A stretch of 64,000 bases of DNA from Chelativorans sp. J32 (GTDB lineage: Bacteria > Pseudomonadota > Alphaproteobacteria > Rhizobiales > Rhizobiaceae). Where the stretch lies: positions 39,333-103,332 of the forward strand of contig NZ_JAEQ01000018.1 of assembly GCF_000518985.1 (NCBI RefSeq), written 5' to 3'. The notes below the pieces were generated by a model. The model had not been told where the DNA came from. It was given only the letters and a program-made list of their open reading frames with translations, and made no database searches. A program made the position numbers and the translations under genes. Shown one piece after another: positions 10,315-18,877 of this stretch (position 1 is its first letter; each line of letters starts with the position of its first letter).

Positions 10315-10668
10315 TTAGCCCTTCACCGCAACGACCTGGACTTCCACCAGGACATCCGGGGCTGCCATGCGGGATTCGACGCAGGCGCGCGCGGGCGTAT
10401 TGCCGGGCGATACCCACTTGTCCCAAACGGAATTCATCTCGTCGAAGTCCGCGATATCGCGGAGCCAGATATTCGCTTTAAGCAAATTCGACTTGTCCGT
10501 CCCCGCCTTTGCCAAAAGCTCGTCGATGCGCTGGAGCACCTGCGTTGTCTGGTCGGCGACGGACGTACCACCGCGCCGCTCGGCGACGATGCCGGCGAGG
10601 TATACGGTATCGCCATGGATGACGACCTGGCTCATGCGGGGACCAACTTCGATACGCTCAATCGACAT
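10315..10668 (-). CDS. RidA/YjgF-family enamine/imine deaminase
   Basis: The 117-aa protein matches the RidA family: GDTVYLAGIVAERRGGTS at the front, QTTQVLQRIDELLAKAG in the helix, and a C-terminal ARACVESRMAAPDVLVEVQ containing the conserved arginine that binds the carboxylate. RidA proteins hydrolyse reactive enamines/imines released by PLP enzymes and amino-acid oxidases. The start ATG 10668 follows a GGAG ribosome site; the ORF is open upstream but without support. Its position beside a D-amino-acid oxidase suggests it clears that enzyme's imine product, although it is on the opposite strand and not in the same operon. Confidence 0.87.
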   Translation of the reverse strand: MSIERIEVGPRMSQVVIHGDTVYLAGIVAERRGGTSVADQTTQVLQRIDELLAKAGTDKSNLLKANIWLRDIADFDEMNSVWDKWVSPGNTPARACVESRMAAPDVLVEVQVVAVKG

Positions 10669-10814
10669 TTCTGCTCCGTGCTCCTGATCAATGGTCATGT
10701 AAAAGCAGGGGCTTTTTTTGTGGCCCCGCAACCCTTGTTGCCTTCGATCTTCCTCTTATGCAAGCGGAGACCGTCGCACGGCGTAAAAGCTTGAGCCCGC
10801 AAAGTCGCCGATCA

Positions 10815-12551
10815 TTACGACCACGGATCAGGGGCACTCCACGGAGCAGCGGCCAAATCTGCCGGGATTTGGCAACGCTTCTCCGCAGCGGTCATCTCCA
10901 CTTCAGCCTCGTGAAGGCCGTAGCGGCCGATCGCGCCGAGATACCGGTCTGTCTCATCACGCGGCTTGTCGAGGAGGGAAACGAGGCGCAACGACATCCA
11001 CGCGAAAACGCAAGCCCAGGCTGCCCTGAGAAACGCATCGGCTCCGGTTTCAGCGGCGCCACGATCTGTCCTAAGACGCGAAAAATGTTCTGCTAGCGCC
11101 TCCAAGCGGCTCAATACATCCAGCGCCAGATTTGCCGCCTCGCGATCCGCGGCACGCGCCGCCTCCTGGCGTATCCTATCGGCGAGTATGCGAAGCCCCC
11201 GGCCCTCGTCTTTCCACAGCCGGCGGTGTAGGAGATCCAACGCCTGCATGCCCGTCGTTCCTTCGAAAATCGAGAGGATACGGGAATCCCGCAGCAGCCT
11301 TTCCGCTGGCCATTCCTTCGTATAACCGGCACCGCCCAAAATCTGGATTGCCGCACTTGCCGTCTCGAAGCCGATCTCCGCGCCGAAATTCTTGGCCAGC
11401 GGCAAAAGCCATGCCGAAAGGGCCTCCAGGTCTCGGCCCTCCGCCTCGTTTCCGGTGAAGTTCGCCAGGTCGATGATGGCTGCCAGTTCCAGCACAAAGG
11501 CATGAAGAGCCTGGGTCCGGCAGGCCATGACAGTCAGTTGCCGACGGACATCGCAATGTTCGATGATCGGAATGGGCGCTCTTTCCGGAGCACCGCCTTG
11601 CCGGCGTTCGCAGGCATAGCGCTCGGCTATGTCCAGGGCGGCGAGTGCCGTCGCGGTGCCCTGCCCGGCCGTCAAAAGCCGCATTCGCTCGATCATCAGA
11701 AAAAGTTGTGGCAGGCCGCGGTTCAGCTCGCCAAGAAGGATGGCTTCGGCCTGCTCGAAGTTCAGCACGCAGGTGGGAGAACCATGAAGGCCGAGTTTCT
11801 CCTCGATGCGTTCCACGGCAATGCCGGAGCGCCGATATCCGCCGCTGTCGTCGGGAAGACTATCCGGGACGAGGAAAAGGCTCAGCCCCCTCGTACCAAG
11901 CTCGGCAGGACCGGTCCGGGCGAGGAGGAGATGACCGATGCGGCTTGTGACGTCATGGTCGCCGAAGGAGATCCAGCATTTCTGTCCTGAGATGCGCCAG
12001 CGTCCGTCCGGCCCTCTATCTGCGCGTGTGCGGATACGGCCGACATCCGAACCGGCATCAGGCTCCGAGATGCAGATCGTCGCGCTCCATTCACCCGCGC
12101 CAAGGCGCGGTAACCACTCGCTTCGCGCCTCTTCATCGCCAAAAGCGTCGAGGACGAATACCGCAGAACGGGTGGACCCCGCGAGCATGGCGAATGCGGG
12201 GCATGCGCAGTCAAAAAGCATCTGGGCAGCGGTGTGCAGTGCCAGGGGAAGATCCTGACCGGCAGCCTCGGCGGGCAGGTCGAGCCCCAACCAACCCTCA
12301 TCGCAGAGTGCATGCCAGGCTTCTTTGTAGCCTTGCGGCGCCACTACCCGTCCATTCACCAGCCGGCAACCCTCCCGGTCCGCGATCTGCGCGAGCGGTG
12401 CTATCCGATTTTCGGAAAATTGAGCGGCGCCCTCGATCACCATCCGGATCAGACCTGTGTCGAGTTCTTCCCTGCGCGAAAGAAGCTCGGACCAGGAAGG
12501 TGACACCTCAAGTAATCGCGCGGTTATGTCTGCCTGTCTCGCAAAGCTCAT
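10815..12551 (-). CDS. Acyl-CoA dehydrogenase, long DmdC-like type
   Basis: The 578-aa protein is about 200 residues longer than classical acyl-CoA dehydrogenases, as in the methylmercaptopropionyl-CoA dehydrogenase (DmdC) subfamily. The FAD/substrate motifs are ATICISEPDAGSDVGRIRT and WISFGDHD. The C-terminal family signature GGAGYTKEWPAERLLRD is followed by SIFEGTTGMQALDLLHRRL. It lies 23 bases downstream of the LysR regulator on the same strand, so it is probably the last gene of the aromatic island's transcript. The substrate is unknown: an aromatic side-chain CoA ester (for example phenylpropanoid) would fit the context but is not shown. Confidence 0.82.
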   Translation of the reverse strand: MSFARQADITARLLEVSPSWSELLSRREELDTGLIRMVIEGAAQFSENRIAPLAQIADREGCRLVNGRVVAPQGYKEAWHALCDEGWLGLDLPAEAAGQDLPLALHTAAQMLFDCACPAFAMLAGSTRSAVFVLDAFGDEEARSEWLPRLGAGEWSATICISEPDAGSDVGRIRTRADRGPDGRWRISGQKCWISFGDHDVTSRIGHLLLARTGPAELGTRGLSLFLVPDSLPDDSGGYRRSGIAVERIEEKLGLHGSPTCVLNFEQAEAILLGELNRGLPQLFLMIERMRLLTAGQGTATALAALDIAERYACERRQGGAPERAPIPIIEHCDVRRQLTVMACRTQALHAFVLELAAIIDLANFTGNEAEGRDLEALSAWLLPLAKNFGAEIGFETASAAIQILGGAGYTKEWPAERLLRDSRILSIFEGTTGMQALDLLHRRLWKDEGRGLRILADRIRQEAARAADREAANLALDVLSRLEALAEHFSRLRTDRGAAETGADAFLRAAWACVFAWMSLRLVSLLDKPRDETDRYLGAIGRYGLHEAEVEMTAAEKRCQIPADLAAAPWSAPDPWS

Positions 12552-12574
12552 GGGCTATCTCCCCGCCAATCCTC

Positions 12575-13822
12575 TTAAGTGTCGTTGATCAAGTCGGGCC
12601 TGCAGCCTGCGTTTTCCGCAACTGCTTCACGCAGCGCGGAAATGAAATCGCGCTGAAGCACCGTCGGCTCCCAATTGCCGCGCCGCGTCATCCCGATCGG
12701 CCGGTCCGAATGCGGCAGATCGAAGGGGATGACGCCGAGCAAGCGGGCTTTTTCGTCATACTCGATCTGCTGGCGTGAGAGGATCGTGAGACGATCCGTC
12801 TGGAGGAGAATGCCGCGGATGGCGACCAGCGAGCCGGTGACAATGGTGCCGTGCGAAGACCATCCTCCCGGGAAAGCTTCGGCCAAACTCTCGAAGATTG
12901 CGCGGGTGGGCGTGCCCTGTCGTGGTAGGATCCAGGGGTAACGCGCCAGATCATGGTATGTCACCCGCGAGCGTTGCCGCAGCGGATGATCGGCCCGCGC
13001 GATGACCGACAATCCATCGCTGAACAGCGTTTCCTGCACCAGCCTGTTGTCGAGAGTGCGACGCCGGAGCGCGCCGACCAGAAGATCGATCTTGCCGGAG
13101 AGGAGCGCCATGACGAGGCTTTCGTAATCGCCGTCAAGCAGTTCGATGCTTGCGTGAGGACGGCGGCTTGAAAGCTTCGCAATCGCCGCCGGGATGATCT
13201 TCGTGCGCACCAGGGGCAGCGTTCCGATGACAACCCGTCCGTCGAACGTACCCTCCATCTCCCTCACCTCCTCGCGGGCGCTGTCGAATTCCCGCAGGAT
13301 GAGGTGGGCGTGGCTTGCAAGCATAGTGCCTGCAGGCGTCAGCCGGAGGGAACGATATGCACCTTCAAAGAGCTGGACGCCGACGATCCGCTCCAGCTGA
13401 CGCGAAGCCCGCTGAACCGAAGGTTCGGCCTGCCCCAGCGTCCGGGCGGCGCCCTGGAAGGAACCCATATCCGCGAAAGCCGCGAGTGCGCGAAGCTGGG
13501 TGACGGTGGCATGCACCTCGAGCAGGTCCATGGCAAGGCCTTTGCCGATACGGGACTGACGCGCCAGATTGGTGCTGGCAAGGCGCAGGAGCTCGAGGCT
13601 CCGCCGGGCCCGGCGCGCGACGAGCAGGCCTCTTTCGGTTGGGGAAACCCTTGCCCCCTGCCGATTGAGGAGCAGTCCGCCGAAAAGGGCTTCCAGCTTG
13701 GAGATCGCCTGCGATGCGGCGGGTTGAGAGATGTGAACCGCTTCGGCTGCCCTGGAAAGCGAGGAAAGGTCGACAGCGGCTTCGAAAAGCCGGATATGGC
13801 GCAGGTTCGGATAGAGCGGCAT
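12575..13822 (-). CDS. LysR-family regulator with two tandem N-terminal HTH domains
   Basis: The 415-aa protein is about 110 residues longer than a normal LysR regulator because the DNA-binding domain is duplicated. The first copy has RLFEAAVDLSSLSRAAEAVH then SQPAASQAISKLEALFGG; the second has LRALAAFADMGSFQGAART then QAEPSVQRASRQLERIVG. A single periplasmic-binding-like effector domain follows (about 190-400: GRVVIGTLPLVR, DYESLVMALLSGKIDLLVG). ATG 13822 with an AGAAGG ribosome site is preferred over an upstream GTG (13870). It lies in the aromatic island directly after galD, so it probably regulates gallate-type catabolism. Confidence 0.88.
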   Translation of the reverse strand: MPLYPNLRHIRLFEAAVDLSSLSRAAEAVHISQPAASQAISKLEALFGGLLLNRQGARVSPTERGLLVARRARRSLELLRLASTNLARQSRIGKGLAMDLLEVHATVTQLRALAAFADMGSFQGAARTLGQAEPSVQRASRQLERIVGVQLFEGAYRSLRLTPAGTMLASHAHLILREFDSAREEVREMEGTFDGRVVIGTLPLVRTKIIPAAIAKLSSRRPHASIELLDGDYESLVMALLSGKIDLLVGALRRRTLDNRLVQETLFSDGLSVIARADHPLRQRSRVTYHDLARYPWILPRQGTPTRAIFESLAEAFPGGWSSHGTIVTGSLVAIRGILLQTDRLTILSRQQIEYDEKARLLGVIPFDLPHSDRPIGMTRRGNWEPTVLQRDFISALREAVAENAGCRPDLINDT

Positions 13823-13886
13823 GCCGCCTTCTAAACCAGCAGACCTGATATCCAAAAGCGCCCCGCTCACTCCGGCGCCACCATCG

Positions 13887-14942
13887 TCAGGGAAAAGTCA
13901 GGCCGTCAGACAATTTCCGGGCGGTCCTCAAGACCCCGGCTGACTGGACATTGCCGCTTTCATCAAGAGTGGCGATGACCGTAAACTCGCCGGTCGGATG
14001 TTCGACGGACATCGACTTGGCGCGCCCCTCGGGAACTTCGGCGTATTTCGCCGCCGGGCCTTCCTGCAGTAGGCAGGCGGTCGCAACGGTAACGGCACCC
14101 AGGACGCCGATCGCCTCGTGGACACGATGCGGGATGAAGCTTCGGGTCGAGATGACGCCGCCATGTCGCGACGGGCTTACCAGTGTCATCTTTGGCACGG
14201 ACTTTTCCGCCACGTTACCGAGATGCATCAGCGGACCAGCCTTGAGGCGGATCGATTCAAGCCGGGTCTTCAGCCCCGTATTTGCCTCAAGCTCCTTTGG
14301 CGCTTCCTGGCCGGAGATGCCAAAATCAGCCGCATCGAGAATGACGCAGGGCATGCCGTTATCGATCAGCGTTACGTCGACACCGTCGATCACATCGACG
14401 GCATTGCCGGAGGGCAGCAGCGCTCCGCAGGAAGAGCCTGCCGTGTCCTGGAACACGATGGGGATAGGAGCGGCCGTACCAGGCACCCCATCGATGCGAG
14501 CCTCGCCGGCATAGTTCACCTTGCCATCCGGTGTGTCCACCGTGGCGATGGCGATCTGGCCGGTGTTCTCCATGAAGATACGGACGTCGGTCTTGTTTCC
14601 GGTTACCGGCACCAGCCCTCGCTCGATGGCAAACGGGCCTACGCCGGCGAGAATGTTGCCGCAGTTCTGGGAGTCGGTCACGATGGGCTGATCGACGAAG
14701 ACCTGCAGGAAGAGATAATCCACATCCACACCTTCGCGCTCGGAAGGCTTCACCACGGCCACTTTCGAGGTGAGCGGGTTTGCGCCGCCAAGTCCATCGA
14801 TCTGGCGCGGATCAGGTGAGCCCATAATACGGAGCAGCAGCGCGTCGCGCTCACGCCGATCCTGCGGCAGGTCGGAGGCGAGGAAATAACCGCCCTTGGA
14901 GGTTCCTCCCCGCATCCACATGGCGCGGATGCCCTCAGACAT
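13887..14942 (-). CDS. galD: 4-oxalomesaconate tautomerase (PrpF family)
   Basis: The 351-aa protein is a PrpF-type isomerase: [19 protein letters not shown] at the N-terminus, [18 protein letters not shown] with the conserved active-site Cys, and the second half starting at [13 protein letters not shown]. In the gallate pathway GalD converts the keto form of 4-oxalomesaconate, released by ring cleavage, into the enol tautomer used by GalB. PrpF itself isomerises methylaconitate, so family alone is ambiguous. The adjoining GalC and GalB relatives make GalD the best call. The start overlaps the galC end by 8 bases. Confidence 0.88.
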   Translation of the reverse strand: MSEGIRAMWMRGGTSKGGYFLASDLPQDRRERDALLLRIMGSPDPRQIDGLGGANPLTSKVAVVKPSEREGVDVDYLFLQVFVDQPIVTDSQNCGNILAGVGPFAIERGLVPVTGNKTDVRIFMENTGQIAIATVDTPDGKVNYAGEARIDGVPGTAAPIPIVFQDTAGSSCGALLPSGNAVDVIDGVDVTLIDNGMPCVILDAADFGISGQEAPKELEANTGLKTRLESIRLKAGPLMHLGNVAEKSVPKMTLVSPSRHGGVISTRSFIPHRVHEAIGVLGAVTVATACLLQEGPAAKYAEVPEGRAKSMSVEHPTGEFTVIATLDESGNVQSAGVLRTARKLSDGLTFP

Positions 14943-15606
14943 ATTTGAGGCCCTTCTCCTTCAATCTTTCACGCATATCGTAGAGATCGAGGCCGAGTTC
15001 GCCAGCCGCAAGCCGCCGGCGCTTGGCCTCCTCATTGGCGACGCGCGCCTCGGCGGCCTTGAGCACTTCACCAGCCCTTTCCCGCGAAACGACGCAGACG
15101 CCGTCGTCGTCAGCGACGATCACGTCTCCCGGATTGACAAGCGCGCCTGCGCAGACGACTGGCACATTGACGGAGCCAAGCGTTTCCTTGACGGTTCCCT
15201 GCGCCGATACATAGTGCGACCAGACGGGAAAGCCCATCCTGGTTAGATCGGCAATGTCCCGCACACCGGCATCGATGACGAGCCCCCGGCAGCCGCGGGC
15301 CATGGCCGACGTGGCAAGGAGGTCGCCGAAATAGCCGGCATCCGACGGCGATGTGGGCGCAAGAACGAGCACGTCACCTTCCCTGATCTGCTCGATGGCC
15401 ACATGCAGCATCCAGTTGTCGCCGGGCGGTGCAGAAATTGTGACGGCAGAGCCTGCAATCCGAGCCCCGGAATAGATCGGCCGCATATAGGAGGCGAGAA
15501 GCCCGGTGCGCTCTTGCGCCTCGTTGACGGTCGCCACCCCGCATTCCGCCAGCCCGGCGATAACCGCCGGATGGGCACGCGCGATATTCTGAACCACCAC
15601 ACCCAT
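14935..15606 (-). CDS. galC: 4-carboxy-4-hydroxy-2-oxoadipate aldolase (RraA fold)
   Basis: The 223-aa protein is a class II pyruvate aldolase of the RraA/HMG aldolase fold. It has the family residues in [18 protein letters not shown] (the metal-binding Asp and the catalytic Arg) and the loop [18 protein letters not shown]. GalC/LigK cleaves 4-carboxy-4-hydroxy-2-oxoadipate into pyruvate and oxaloacetate, the last step of both gallate and protocatechuate 4,5-cleavage. Its ATG shares one base with the galB stop (TGATG), implying coupled translation. The ligK name is equally valid. RraA regulators lack these neighbours. Confidence 0.9.
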   Translation of the reverse strand: MGVVVQNIARAHPAVIAGLAECGVATVNEAQERTGLLASYMRPIYSGARIAGSAVTISAPPGDNWMLHVAIEQIREGDVLVLAPTSPSDAGYFGDLLATSAMARGCRGLVIDAGVRDIADLTRMGFPVWSHYVSAQGTVKETLGSVNVPVVCAGALVNPGDVIVADDDGVCVVSRERAGEVLKAAEARVANEEAKRRRLAAGELGLDLYDMRERLKEKGLKYV

Positions 15607-16337
15607 CAGAGCTCATCCACCGTACGAGGGAAGATCGATTGGAACGCCTCGGCATATTTCGCTTCGCGCCCGCCGGCCTGCCCGCCGGAATTGCGGCGGA
15701 ACTGGTTGGCCCGGTTTTCCGCGACATTGGTGTAATATTGCCAGAGATGCTGCTGGCCCTCCATGCATTCGATCGCGGCGCGCTTCTGGTCCCACACCTC
15801 GGTGATGTCGAGGATCGTGTCGGGTTTCCAATTGCACTGCTCGGTCTGGTGCGGCTCATAGAGATAAAGCTGCGGAGCCCCTAGAATCTTCTCGCCCGGA
15901 TTGTGCCCCCAGGCCTGCGCGATCATCCGGCACTCGATCGCCATTCTGGTCGCGTAGGGATGATCGGTGTTGTACGGATCCTCTAGAGAGTGCGAGAGCA
16001 TAAAGGCGGGCTGCACTTTGCGGATGACGTCGACCAGCCGGTATTTCGCCTCCCGGTCCATCTCCAGCGGATAGTCGCCGAGATCGAAGAACTGGATGTC
16101 GTGGACGCCGAGCGCCTTGGCCGCGCCTTCTGCCTCTTCACGGCGGGCGGCCTTCACGCCTTCGAGGGTGGCGCCGGGGGCTTTCCACAGCTTGGCACTC
16201 TCACCGCGCTCGCCGAAGGAAAGGCAGACCACCGTGACATCGTAACCCTTCCTCTGGTGAAGGGCGATGGCGCCGCCACAACGCCACACGAAATCCGCCG
16301 AATGGGCGCTGATGATCAGGGCCGTCTTGTTGCTCAT
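15606..16337 (-). CDS. galB: 4-oxalomesaconate hydratase (PIG-L/LmbE family)
   Basis: The 243-aa protein has the PIG-L fold, but its motif reads [13 protein letters not shown] instead of the usual AHPDDE, a pattern of the GalB hydratases. A further metal-site region is [17 protein letters not shown]. GalB adds water to 4-oxalomesaconate to give 4-carboxy-4-hydroxy-2-oxoadipate. ATG 16337 follows GAGGAG at good spacing and is preferred over a start 5 codons upstream. The order galB-galC-galD in one transcript supports a hydratase rather than a sugar deacetylase. It replaces the unrelated LigJ-type hydratase used by sphingomonads. Confidence 0.87.
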   Translation of the reverse strand: MSNKTALIISAHSADFVWRCGGAIALHQRKGYDVTVVCLSFGERGESAKLWKAPGATLEGVKAARREEAEGAAKALGVHDIQFFDLGDYPLEMDREAKYRLVDVIRKVQPAFMLSHSLEDPYNTDHPYATRMAIECRMIAQAWGHNPGEKILGAPQLYLYEPHQTEQCNWKPDTILDITEVWDQKRAAIECMEGQQHLWQYYTNVAENRANQFRRNSGGQAGGREAKYAEAFQSIFPRTVDEL

Positions 16338-16348
16338 GCCGCTTCTCC

Positions 16349-17314
16349 TCAAGATTTCTGCGCCGGATCGACCGGCGGCGTGCCGTGCGTATGAAAGGTC
16401 TCGATCGTCTTCATGCCCCAGGCCTGCCCCTTCTTCCGCTCGGCCTCGGTCCAGGTGATGGGCTGCCAGTCGGGCCTCAGGATCAGCCGCGCACCGGCAT
16501 TGGCCACCTCGACGCGATTTCCCGCCGGCTCATAGGCATAGAGGAAGAAGGTCTGCTGGATTGCATGCTTGTGCGGACCGGACTCGATGAAGACCCCATT
16601 TTCGAGGTAGATATCCGCTGCGCGCAGCACGTCATCGCGGCTGTCCACCGCATAGGTGAGATGGTGGAAGCGGCCCGAGGCGCCGTAATGGTCCTCCGTG
16701 CAAGCCAGATCATAGCTCTTGTTGTTGACCGTGAACCAGCAGCCGGCAAGACGGCCATTGTCGAGCACCACCTGCTCGGTGACGCGGCTGCCGAGCGCCT
16801 CGATCATGAAGTCGCGGATTTGCGATACGTCGCTCGCAAGCAGGTTCACATGGTCGATGCGGCGCACGCAAACGCCTCGCCCATGGAAGCGCTGCGCCAC
16901 GTTCTTCAGCGCCGGCCGCTCCTCAGGCGGCGCAACATAGAGATTGGTGTCGTAATAGAGTTCGAAGATGTGCCCGTCGGGGCTCTTGAAGCGGTAGGCG
17001 CGGCCGTGACCGAGATCGCCATCCACCCAGCCGATCCCGAGCCCCATCTTCTCGATCACCGCGACGCGGCGCTCCAGCGCCTCGGGCGAGGAGGTGCGGT
17101 AACCGACATGCCCCATCCCGGTCGTGTCCGACCGGGTGAGCTTCAGACTATGGTACTCGTAGTCGTCCCAGCCGCGGAGATGGGCGGAATTTTCATCTCG
17201 ACCGCTCTCCGTCATGCCATAGACGTTGACGAAGAAATTGAGGCTCTCCTCGAACTTGTTCGTCAGAAGCTCGACATGGCCCAGATGGGCGACATCGAAG
17301 CATGGCTCCGCCAT
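16349..17314 (-). CDS. Type I extradiol ring-cleavage dioxygenase (VOC fold)
   Basis: The 321-aa protein has two vicinal-oxygen-chelate modules. The N-terminal one begins FDVAHLGHVELLT, and the C-terminal catalytic one carries the iron ligands His155 (RIDHVNLLA), His217 or 218 (GRFHHLTYAVD) and Glu269 (NRVEVANAG), with Tyr261 near the active site. Such enzymes cleave catechols next to the hydroxyls (catechol 2,3-dioxygenase type). It is encoded beside ligAB, which is a structurally unrelated extradiol enzyme, so this operon carries two ring-cleavage enzymes. The substrate is unknown; a substituted catechol or a methoxylated trihydroxybenzoate is plausible by context. Confidence 0.85.
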   Translation of the reverse strand: MAEPCFDVAHLGHVELLTNKFEESLNFFVNVYGMTESGRDENSAHLRGWDDYEYHSLKLTRSDTTGMGHVGYRTSSPEALERRVAVIEKMGLGIGWVDGDLGHGRAYRFKSPDGHIFELYYDTNLYVAPPEERPALKNVAQRFHGRGVCVRRIDHVNLLASDVSQIRDFMIEALGSRVTEQVVLDNGRLAGCWFTVNNKSYDLACTEDHYGASGRFHHLTYAVDSRDDVLRAADIYLENGVFIESGPHKHAIQQTFFLYAYEPAGNRVEVANAGARLILRPDWQPITWTEAERKKGQAWGMKTIETFHTHGTPPVDPAQKS

Positions 17315-17323
17315 GGTCTCCTC

Positions 17324-17638
17324 CTATTTCGTCAATGGATCGATCCGCTGCGCCTGGAAGGTGTCGGCGAGCCTCACGAGTTCGACGTTCTCAACAACAC
17401 CGTTGATATGAAAGGGGTCCTGTTCAGCGAAGGCCCGCGCCCTTTCGTAAGTTTCAGCCTCCAGGATACCGAAGTTTCCGATGCCGCTGCCGGTCTCGCG
17501 TTCCCAAAGTGCGCTGCCGGTCAGCACCTTCGCCAAGCCGCGCCCACCAGTGGCGACATGCTCGCGGTGCTTTGGCCTGAGTTCGTCGCGCAATTCGGAA
17601 ACCCCTTCCCGGTGCCTGCAGATCATGAGGAAATACAC
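17324..17638 (-). CDS. YciI-like small protein
   Basis: The predicted 104-aa protein begins MYFLMICRHREG and ends with an EDPF-type segment, AEQDPFHINGVVENVELV, the typical layout of YciI-domain proteins (ferredoxin-like fold). I chose GTG 17638 as the start because GAGGAGG lies 8 bases upstream; an ATG four codons later would cut the first strand. It sits 13 bases after ligB and 9 before the type I dioxygenase. Relatives occur in aromatic degradation operons, where muconolactone-isomerase-like roles have been suggested. No function can be assigned here; lactone or enol isomerisation after ring cleavage is a guess. Confidence 0.72.
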   Translation of the reverse strand: MYFLMICRHREGVSELRDELRPKHREHVATGGRGLAKVLTGSALWERETGSGIGNFGILEAETYERARAFAEQDPFHINGVVENVELVRLADTFQAQRIDPLTK

Positions 17639-17651
17639 GAAACCTGCCTCC

Positions 17652-18494
17652 TCAACCCCGGTTTTCCAGCACCACCATTCCCGCCCCGGTCGTGGAAGCC
17701 GGCGCATAATAGTGCTTGTGAACGGTTTCGACGCGCTCATCCATCGCACCGCGCATGACCAGCCACATGATAAGCTCCGCGCCTTCGCTGCCGAATGTGC
17801 GGATGTAATCCTCGCGCATCATCTCACGATATTTCTGCGGATCGTTGCCGATCTCCTCGATCCAGGCCTGGTCGGCATCGCGATTGATGAAACCGGCCCG
17901 CGAGCCCTGCAGTTGATGCGACAGACCACCCGTCCCCATGATGACGAAGCGCTCATCGGTCGGCCAGCTTTCGATCGCCGCGCGCAGAACCTTGCCGAGC
18001 TGCCACATGCGCTGCGGCGTCGGGATCGGATACTGAATGGTGTTCACAAAGACCGGTACCACCTTTACCGGCCATGCTTCCGGGCGGCCGAAGAAGAGCT
18101 CCATCGGCACTTGCATGCCGTGGTCGACGTCGATCTCACGGCAGACAAGCGGGTCGAAGTGGTTCTCGACCAGCGTATCGACGAAGTGCCACGAGAAGTC
18201 CTCCGCGCCTTCGAAAACGGGAACGTCGCGCGGCCCCCAGCCTTCATCGATGGGCCTGTAGCTCGAAGCACAGCCGACAGCCAGGGTCGGGACCTTGTCG
18301 AGGAAAAACGCATTGCCATGATCGTTGAAGATCACGACGGCGACATCCGGCCGGCGATCGCGCATCCATTGCTGCGCCGGCACATACCCGTCGAAAAAGG
18401 GCTTCCAATCGGGCGTGTCGCGCAACCCTCGGTCAAGAGCGACGCCGATCGAGGGGACGTGCGAGGTGCCCAAGCCGCCGATGATCTTAGCCAT
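17652..18494 (-). CDS. ligB: Extradiol dioxygenase catalytic (beta) subunit, LigB type
   Basis: The 280-aa class III extradiol dioxygenase subunit has the iron ligands His12 (GTSHVPSIG), His59 (FNDHGNAF) and Glu240 (SEGAELIMW). It also has the catalytic His193 in GTGGLSHQLQ, as in protocatechuate 4,5-dioxygenase. It would open the ring of protocatechuate, gallate or 3-O-methylgallate. ATG 18494 lies within the last codons of ligA (8-base overlap), so the subunits are made together. No hydroxymuconate-semialdehyde dehydrogenase (LigC) or lactonase (LigI) is encoded nearby, which favours gallate as substrate. That inference needs an assay. Confidence 0.9.
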   Translation of the reverse strand: MAKIIGGLGTSHVPSIGVALDRGLRDTPDWKPFFDGYVPAQQWMRDRRPDVAVVIFNDHGNAFFLDKVPTLAVGCASSYRPIDEGWGPRDVPVFEGAEDFSWHFVDTLVENHFDPLVCREIDVDHGMQVPMELFFGRPEAWPVKVVPVFVNTIQYPIPTPQRMWQLGKVLRAAIESWPTDERFVIMGTGGLSHQLQGSRAGFINRDADQAWIEEIGNDPQKYREMMREDYIRTFGSEGAELIMWLVMRGAMDERVETVHKHYYAPASTTGAGMVVLENRG

Positions 18495-18861
18495 TGAGCT
18501 TCTTTCCAAGTCTCTCGGTGAGGAATTCAGTGTGATCCATGCCGGCCTGCGCGGCCCCGATCTGCGTTATCGGCACCGGGTCGACGGCGGAAATCTTGAG
18601 AATGAAGAAGAGATTGCCGCCAAGGCGGACCATCTCGCGCCAATCGCGCGATTTGACGGCAGCCTTTTCCTCGGCCGTCAGTCCATAGGAATCGAGAAAT
18701 GCCTCCTCATTCGCCTTGAAGGCCTCCCGGTTCCTTTGATCGCTGAGCGCCATCGCCATCTTGTTGATGCGGTAGCCGGCGATATTCCGCTTCCGGTCGA
18801 GAAGCGGTGTTTCGGGAATGGTGCCCGTACCGTCGGCTGGCGCACTCACTGCGGAATCCAT
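18487..18861 (-). CDS. ligA: Extradiol dioxygenase small (alpha) subunit, LigA type
   Basis: The 124-aa helical protein matches the LigA superfamily: YRINKMAMALSDQRNREAF, LDSYGLTAEEKAAVKSRDW and MVRLGGNLFFILKI. LigA caps the LigB active site and contributes to substrate binding in protocatechuate 4,5-dioxygenase. A GGAG ribosome site precedes the ATG. The gene directly precedes ligB with an 8-base overlap. Gallate dioxygenases of the GalA/DesB type fuse both parts into one chain. Here they are separate, as in the protocatechuate enzyme, although the downstream enzymes belong to the gallate route. Confidence 0.9.
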   Translation of the reverse strand: MDSAVSAPADGTGTIPETPLLDRKRNIAGYRINKMAMALSDQRNREAFKANEEAFLDSYGLTAEEKAAVKSRDWREMVRLGGNLFFILKISAVDPVPITQIGAAQAGMDHTEFLTERLGKKLNG

Positions 18862-18877
18862 CTAATACTCCGTTAAT

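Noticed and set aside
10669..10814. Hairpin-like GGGGC...GCCCC with a run of T as terminator after the acyl-CoA dehydrogenase
   Set aside because: The T run is in the loop, not after the stem, so it is not an intrinsic terminator. The region more likely holds the ridA promoter.
16385..17758. A 457-codon plus-strand frame opposite the type I dioxygenase and YciI genes
   Set aside because: The minus-strand frames have intact iron ligands and ribosome sites; this frame has low-complexity composition and no start signal.
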